From positions 16,497-80,496 of the forward strand of contig JAFSRH010000007.1 of NCBI GenBank assembly GCA_017446225.1: 64,000 bases of DNA, read 5' to 3'. This DNA is from Oscillibacter sp. GTDB taxonomy: Bacteria; Bacillota; Clostridia; Oscillospirales; Oscillospiraceae. Shown here piece by piece: positions 60,321 through 64,000 of this stretch (its first letter is position 1; every line of letters starts with the position of its first letter). The position numbers and the translations under genes were made by a program. The notes under the pieces were generated by a model. That model was not told where the DNA came from, made no database searches, and saw nothing but the letters and a program-made list of their open reading frames with translations.

Positions 60321-61409
60321 ATGGCGTTGAGTTTGTTAAAAAAACCGGACGAAATAGACGTCCGGACGGACAGGCAAGAAACCCGGCCCCTGCTGAAGTG
60401 GAAACTTGCTTACGGTCATATCCCCGTCAAGCGTTCCATCAACTTTGTCACGGTCGGGGAAAAGCCGATTGACTGGCGAATTGCCCTGCCGGCCATTGCA
60501 CTGATTGTCGCGCTCTCCGGACTTGTCAGCAAAGTGGCCGTGATTGACCGTCTTGCCGCGCTGGACGCCGCCCGCTCCGAAGTTTACGCGATTCAAAACG
60601 AAATCCGGCAGAGAACAGAAGAGTACGAAAGTTTTAAGGATATCTCCGTTGACTACGCCCATTATACCGTCTCCGACATGACCGCGGAGGAACGCGACCG
60701 CGTCAGCCGCGTGACGGTCATGGAGGTGGTACAGCAAATCATTTTGCCCGTGGCCCCGCTGGACGCGTGGAGCCTTCATGAAAACACGCTCTCCATTCAC
60801 GTCAGCAGTAACACGCTGACGGAAATCACGGCCATGGTCGAGCAGTTACAGGCTTCCCCGGTGGTTTCCAGTTGCACCATCCTGTCGGAGTCCACCACCG
60901 TTTCTTCCAAGGGAAACATCTCCACGGAGGAAACCATTACCGCCAAAGTGGACATTGTTTTCAAGACCGCCACGCAAATTCAGAAGGAGGCGGAAGAGGC
61001 CGAACAGGAAGCGGAGGCGCAAGCGGAAACCGTACAGGCCGAACAGGAAACGAAACCATCGCGCAGTATTCCGGAGAATGGCCTTTACACCACCAAAGAG
61101 GATGTCGCGCTGTATCTGCGCCTGTACGGACACCTGCCCGAGAACTTCATCACGAAAGCGCAGGCGGAGGCGCTCGGATGGGACGGAGGTTCCCTGAGAG
61201 GTTCCGCGCCGGGAATGTCTATCGGCGGGGACCCGTTCGGCAATTACGAAGGGCGTCTGCCGTCCGGGCATACCTATTACGAGTGTGACATCAACACCAT
61301 GGGCAAGGACGACCGTGGCGCGGAACGGCTGGTCTTTTCTGACGACGGCCTGATTTACTACACCGGCGACCATTACGAAACCTTCACGCTTCTTTACGGG
61401 ACGCCCTGA
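60321..61409 (+). CDS. PilN-like pilus protein fused to a C-terminal barnase ribonuclease domain
   Basis: A 362-residue fusion. Residues 1-50 are the cytoplasmic tail. A KRSINF motif (38-42) matches the INL/INF motif that docks PilM. One membrane helix spans about 53-72. A coiled coil and ferredoxin-like PilN domain (about 80-215) follow outside. A Glu/Ala/Gln linker (about 219-248) leads into a barnase-type RNase domain (252-362, bases 61074-61409). Catalytic residues are present: Glu321, Arg332, Arg336 and His351 (barnase E73, R83, R87, H102). The frame is continuous, and AAAGGAGAG precedes the ATG. The RNase is predicted to lie outside the cytoplasmic membrane. Ordinary PilN proteins end before the linker. 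Confidence 0.92.
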   Translation: MALSLLKKPDEIDVRTDRQETRPLLKWKLAYGHIPVKRSINFVTVGEKPIDWRIALPAIALIVALSGLVSKVAVIDRLAALDAARSEVYAIQNEIRQRTEEYESFKDISVDYAHYTVSDMTAEERDRVSRVTVMEVVQQIILPVAPLDAWSLHENTLSIHVSSNTLTEITAMVEQLQASPVVSSCTILSESTTVSSKGNISTEETITAKVDIVFKTATQIQKEAEEAEQEAEAQAETVQAEQETKPSRSIPENGLYTTKEDVALYLRLYGHLPENFITKAQAEALGWDGGSLRGSAPGMSIGGDPFGNYEGRLPSGHTYYECDINTMGKDDRGAERLVFSDDGLIYYTGDHYETFTLLYGTP

Positions 61410-61426
61410 GATGAGGGGGAGAGCTT

Positions 61427-62044
61427 ATGAAACTTTTAAGCCGTGACTTTACCGTATGGGAAAAACTGGTTCTGCTGGCGCTGGTACTGGCGCTCATGGG
61501 GATGGGTTACTATCAGTTCATTGACCAGCCCGTCCGGCACGGCATTGAGGAGGCCCACGCCGAACGGGACAAACTGCAACTGGACCTGAACGCCATCAAT
61601 TTACGTATCAAGGACTACAAGGACCGGGAAAAGGAACTCAATGAGGCCAAGGAACTCCGGCAGGAAATGCCCAGTTATAACAGCAGTGAGGAAGAGTTGC
61701 AGATTCTCAACGGGATTTTAAACGCATCGAACGAATACGCCTTTTCCTTTGACAAAATCACGCTGAACGGGAACCAGATTCGCCGCAACTTTCAGCTTTC
61801 CTTTACGGCCCCAAGTTTCGAGGCCGCCAAAGGTATCTTTACGCGCCTGTCGGGAAGCCGTATCCGCTGTTTAATCGGTAACATTGAGTGCAGCGGCGTG
61901 AACGAGGCGGACGGCAACGTTGTCAACGTCAAGGCCAACGGCACTTTCTACGAAACCAAAGTGGATTCCGTGTTAGACGCGGTTCTTGCCGAACTCACCC
62001 GGGGACAGAACGCGTCCGAAGCCGCGGCGCAAGCCGCTTCCTGA
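61427..62044 (+). CDS. pilO: Type IV pilus assembly protein PilO-like
   Basis: A 205-residue bitopic protein, partner of PilN in the alignment complex. It has a short cytoplasmic tail, a membrane helix (KLVLLALVLALMGMGYYQF), a coiled coil (EEAHAERDKLQLDLNAINLRIKDYKDREKELNEA in outline) and a C-terminal ferredoxin-like domain (FQLSFTAPSFEAAKGIFTRLSGS). It is the last gene of the operon and lies 17 bases after the PilN-barnase gene. A strong terminator follows. No barstar gene is adjacent. Confidence 0.9.
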   Translation: MKLLSRDFTVWEKLVLLALVLALMGMGYYQFIDQPVRHGIEEAHAERDKLQLDLNAINLRIKDYKDREKELNEAKELRQEMPSYNSSEEELQILNGILNASNEYAFSFDKITLNGNQIRRNFQLSFTAPSFEAAKGIFTRLSGSRIRCLIGNIECSGVNEADGNVVNVKANGTFYETKVDSVLDAVLAELTRGQNASEAAAQAAS

Positions 62045-62048
62045 AGCA

Positions 62049-62080
62049 AACCCCGTCCGGTACGGCCCGGACGGGGTTTT
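62049..62080 (+). terminator. Terminator of the pilus operon
   Basis: AACCCCGTCCGG/CCGGACGGGGTT with a 6-base loop and TTTT. It probably serves the convergent gene as well. Confidence 0.88.
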
Positions 62081-62085
62081 GTGTG

Positions 62086-64000
62086 TCACTGGACGGTATG
62101 CGTAAACGGTTCGCTGAGCGGCTGACACGTGTTGCCGTCCAGCGGAAGCGCCCGCACGGTTTTCGCGCCGGAGACGTCCAATGCTATCGTCACCGTGGCG
62201 GAAGCGCCCTTCTTGATTTCCGCGGTCTTTGTACTCTCGAACGCGATTTTGAGAAACTTTCCGTTTTCTCCGTACGCGGCAAGCGCGAGCGTTGCCCCGC
62301 TTCCGGACACGTTTTCAATTTCAACTTTGAAGTTCTGTCCGTCCCGCGTGACGCTCCGTACTTTGTAGGGCCGCGCAACGGCGGTTTTCCAGCGCGCGGA
62401 CGCCGTGACGTTTTCCGTCAGGGCGCAGCGTTCCCCGGGATGGTACGTCTGATCGTTGACGACCCAGCAGTCGAACGCCTTGCCGTCCGGCGGGTCGAAG
62501 CCGCATTCCGGCATAACAAGGGACGAATCCTCCCCCGCCGCCACCGGCGACATCGTCCCCGCGCCGCCATTGGCCGAAAAACTCATGACCGGCAGGGAAT
62601 TTGTCACCGCGCGTAATTCAAACCGCTGTCCGTCAATGGTTAGCGTGGTACCCGCGGCCACGCCGGAACCGTCCTCGTTTGTGATTCCGCTGTAGCGGGG
62701 CACCCCGGCGACCTGCATAAACGTCAGGGCCTTGGCCAGTACGGTGCCGCTCAGGCGGATTTCCTCGTTTTGGGCGCCTTCCAGCGTAGAGTTCAAAGTA
62801 ATGTCGTACTTCTCGCCTTGCTCGCCCTCTCCGATACTGACCATGTTAATCTGACTTTCATCGTCCACGGCGAACAGGACGCTCCCGGCGGTCGTGGAGA
62901 CTTTCGCGGACTGTTCCATGTGCGTGACGGAGGCCACAAAGGGATCATCGGCCATCAGACGGGCACGGTCTCCGCTGAGTTTCGGCGCAACCCGCTTCAC
63001 CGTGTACATATCCGCCGGAATCCATACGGACATCCCCTGACTTTCCGGCTTTTTCCCGTCCGTTGTCAGGCCGATATCAATCATGGGGAACATATCGTCC
63101 CGGCCGGTGACCAGTTCGCCGTCCTGAATGGAGGCCACGGGAAGGCCCTCGGAATCGTAAATCCGGGCGTTGTCGTTGACGGTCAGGAGTTCCAGCTTGG
63201 TAGCGTCCTTCTTGTCGCGGTTCTGCCAGACCTGATAATAGTCGGCGTAAGAGATGTACGAAATCCAACAGCCGGGGAGGGCACTTCCCCATTCAATGGC
63301 CTTGCTGATGGGATAATACCAGCCCGTAAAGGCACCGGAGGAGTTGGTACTGAGAGTCAGGAAGCGTTCGGCGTTCTCGGGATAGTTGCTGTCGTAGACG
63401 TATAAGCGGCTCTGGGTATCGCTGACTTTCTCGATTTTGTAGCCAAGGAGGGCGTGTCCGCCTTCCGGACCGAACACGGCCAGCACGACCGGATTTGTCC
63501 CGCTTTCCGCGAACGCGTTCACGGCGGCGCACAGGTCCGGTAACTGGTTTTTGTGCGTCTGGTACGCGTTTTGAATCTCGGGGGAAAACTGGCTGACCTG
63601 CATACATTCAATGAATTCTTTCAGGGACAGATTCCAGTTGCCGTTTTTATCGGACAGCGACAGGTTCAGCGGGACAGAGGTCCCGGTACGGAATCCGGAC
63701 GTGAAGATCTGGTTGTCCTTCTGGAAGAAAAGCCCAACGGACGTGGAGACGCCGTAGCAGTTGCCGCCCCACAACCCGGAGGTACGGAACAGGAACTTTG
63801 TCATGATTTTGTCGCCGAATATCGCGGCGTAACGTTCGTACGGGATACGGTAATCGGACGGATAGCCGAATCCGGCGTGAGAGTTTGAAAACGTGTAGGA
63901 CAACTCCCCGATGGTCGGGGCGTCAATCACAGGTTCGGGTTCGGGTTCCGGCTCAGGCTCCGGTTCGGGTTCCGGCTCCGGTTCCGGCTCCGGCTCCGGC
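62086..64000 (-). CDS. Large surface protein with papain-like Cys/His/Asp pattern (5' end outside window)
   Basis: About 638 residues are visible and the N-terminus lies beyond the window. It starts with a Pro-Glu dipeptide repeat (63931-64000). A domain follows with GGNCYGVSTSVGLF (Cys, codon 63757-63759), GPEGGHALLGYKIE (His, codon 63454-63456) and YVYDSNYPEN (Asp near 63391-63393). This order and spacing resemble papain-fold peptidases, but no named family is recognised. Beta-rich segments then end in a C-terminal domain similar to that of the DUF285 protein at 29.8-31.1 kb. The apparent start GTG at 63930 is internal. Peptidase function is unproved. Confidence 0.75.
   Translation of the reverse strand, partial: PEPEPEPEPEPEPEPEPEPEPEPVIDAPTIGELSYTFSNSHAGFGYPSDYRIPYERYAAIFGDKIMTKFLFRTSGLWGGNCYGVSTSVGLFFQKDNQIFTSGFRTGTSVPLNLSLSDKNGNWNLSLKEFIECMQVSQFSPEIQNAYQTHKNQLPDLCAAVNAFAESGTNPVVLAVFGPEGGHALLGYKIEKVSDTQSRLYVYDSNYPENAERFLTLSTNSSGAFTGWYYPISKAIEWGSALPGCWISYISYADYYQVWQNRDKKDATKLELLTVNDNARIYDSEGLPVASIQDGELVTGRDDMFPMIDIGLTTDGKKPESQGMSVWIPADMYTVKRVAPKLSGDRARLMADDPFVASVTHMEQSAKVSTTAGSVLFAVDDESQINMVSIGEGEQGEKYDITLNSTLEGAQNEEIRLSGTVLAKALTFMQVAGVPRYSGITNEDGSGVAAGTTLTIDGQRFELRAVTNSLPVMSFSANGGAGTMSPVAAGEDSSLVMPECGFDPPDGKAFDCWVVNDQTYHPGERCALTENVTASARWKTAVARPYKVRSVTRDGQNFKVEIENVSGSGATLALAAYGENGKFLKIAFESTKTAEIKKGASATVTIALDVSGAKTVRALPLDGNTCQPLSEPFTHTVQ
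63931..64000 (-). repeat. Pro-Glu codon repeat (PE)n
   Basis: Every codon in frame is CCN or GAR, giving at least 11 PE dipeptides up to the window edge. It is a stiff linker typical of Gram-positive surface proteins. Confidence 0.92.

Noticed and set aside
60321-61409. Barnase part of PilN as a separate overlapping gene
   Set aside because: No ribosome site or start codon near base 61060 and the frame runs unbroken from PilN through the linker.
63077-63930. GTG at 63930 as the start of the papain-like protein
   Set aside because: The frame continues upstream through a Pro-Glu repeat to the window edge and there is no ribosome site at 63930.
62044-64000. Search for a second barstar gene near the PilN-barnase fusion
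   Set aside because: The pilus operon ends with pilO and a terminator; no frame with the barstar helix motif is found nearby.

Overview
The window is about 64 kb of GC-rich DNA, densely coding on both strands, from an anaerobic Firmicute. A clostridial organism, probably in the Oscillospirales, is most likely. This is inferred from strong GGAGG ribosome sites, sigma-A type promoters, an S-box (SAM-I) riboswitch, DUF1836/DegV/PrmA genes, clostridial thiolase, anaerobic NrdG, an Rnf complex, many lipoproteins and no outer-membrane genes. No rRNA, tRNA, CRISPR array or prophage is visible.

Layout. 1-12.1 kb is mostly housekeeping: the mnmE 3' end, DUF1836, DegV, prmA, thiolase, a BMP-type substrate-binding lipoprotein, an sdpR-sdpI immunity pair, cinA, thiI, riboswitch-controlled metK and a PAP2 phosphatase. 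A decayed IS1182-like element lies at 12.07-12.58 kb. 12.6-20.7 kb is a glycan locus: a GH78 rhamnosidase lipoprotein, DUF624, and a CUT1 sugar ABC importer without its ATPase. 20.8-31.1 kb holds a GNAT gene in AT-richer DNA, an EF-G-like GTPase, a SLOG protein, a compact minus-strand set (barnase lipoprotein, barstar, PrsW, CYTH, LRR), a SulP transporter and a DUF285 surface protein. 31.1-45 kb has SstT, GtrA, two GH3 enzymes (one circularly permuted and membrane-anchored), NrdG, GNAT, an EF-hand-like protein, a tandem cystatin-like lipoprotein, a PpiC-type foldase and hemW.

45.1-52.7 kb is one redox operon: tatB-like, tatA, tatC, a Tat-exported FAD/FMN reductase, rnfC, a fused rnfD-rnfG, rnfE and rnfA. 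No rnfB is present. The operon appears to build a route that carries electrons across the membrane to an exported flavoprotein.

53.5-62.1 kb is a type IV pilus operon: pilB, pilT, pilC, a pilin-like gene, pilD, pilM, pilN and pilO. The most striking observation of the window is here. PilN carries a complete C-terminal barnase-type ribonuclease domain with all the catalytic residues. That domain is about 78% identical by hand alignment to the surface lipoprotein barnase at 26.7 kb, which is encoded next to a barstar inhibitor. An RNase therefore appears to be built into the inner-membrane platform of the pilus machine on the outer face, with one barstar gene possibly protecting against both enzymes. 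The window ends inside a large surface protein with a papain-like Cys/His/Asp pattern and a Pro-Glu repeat linker.
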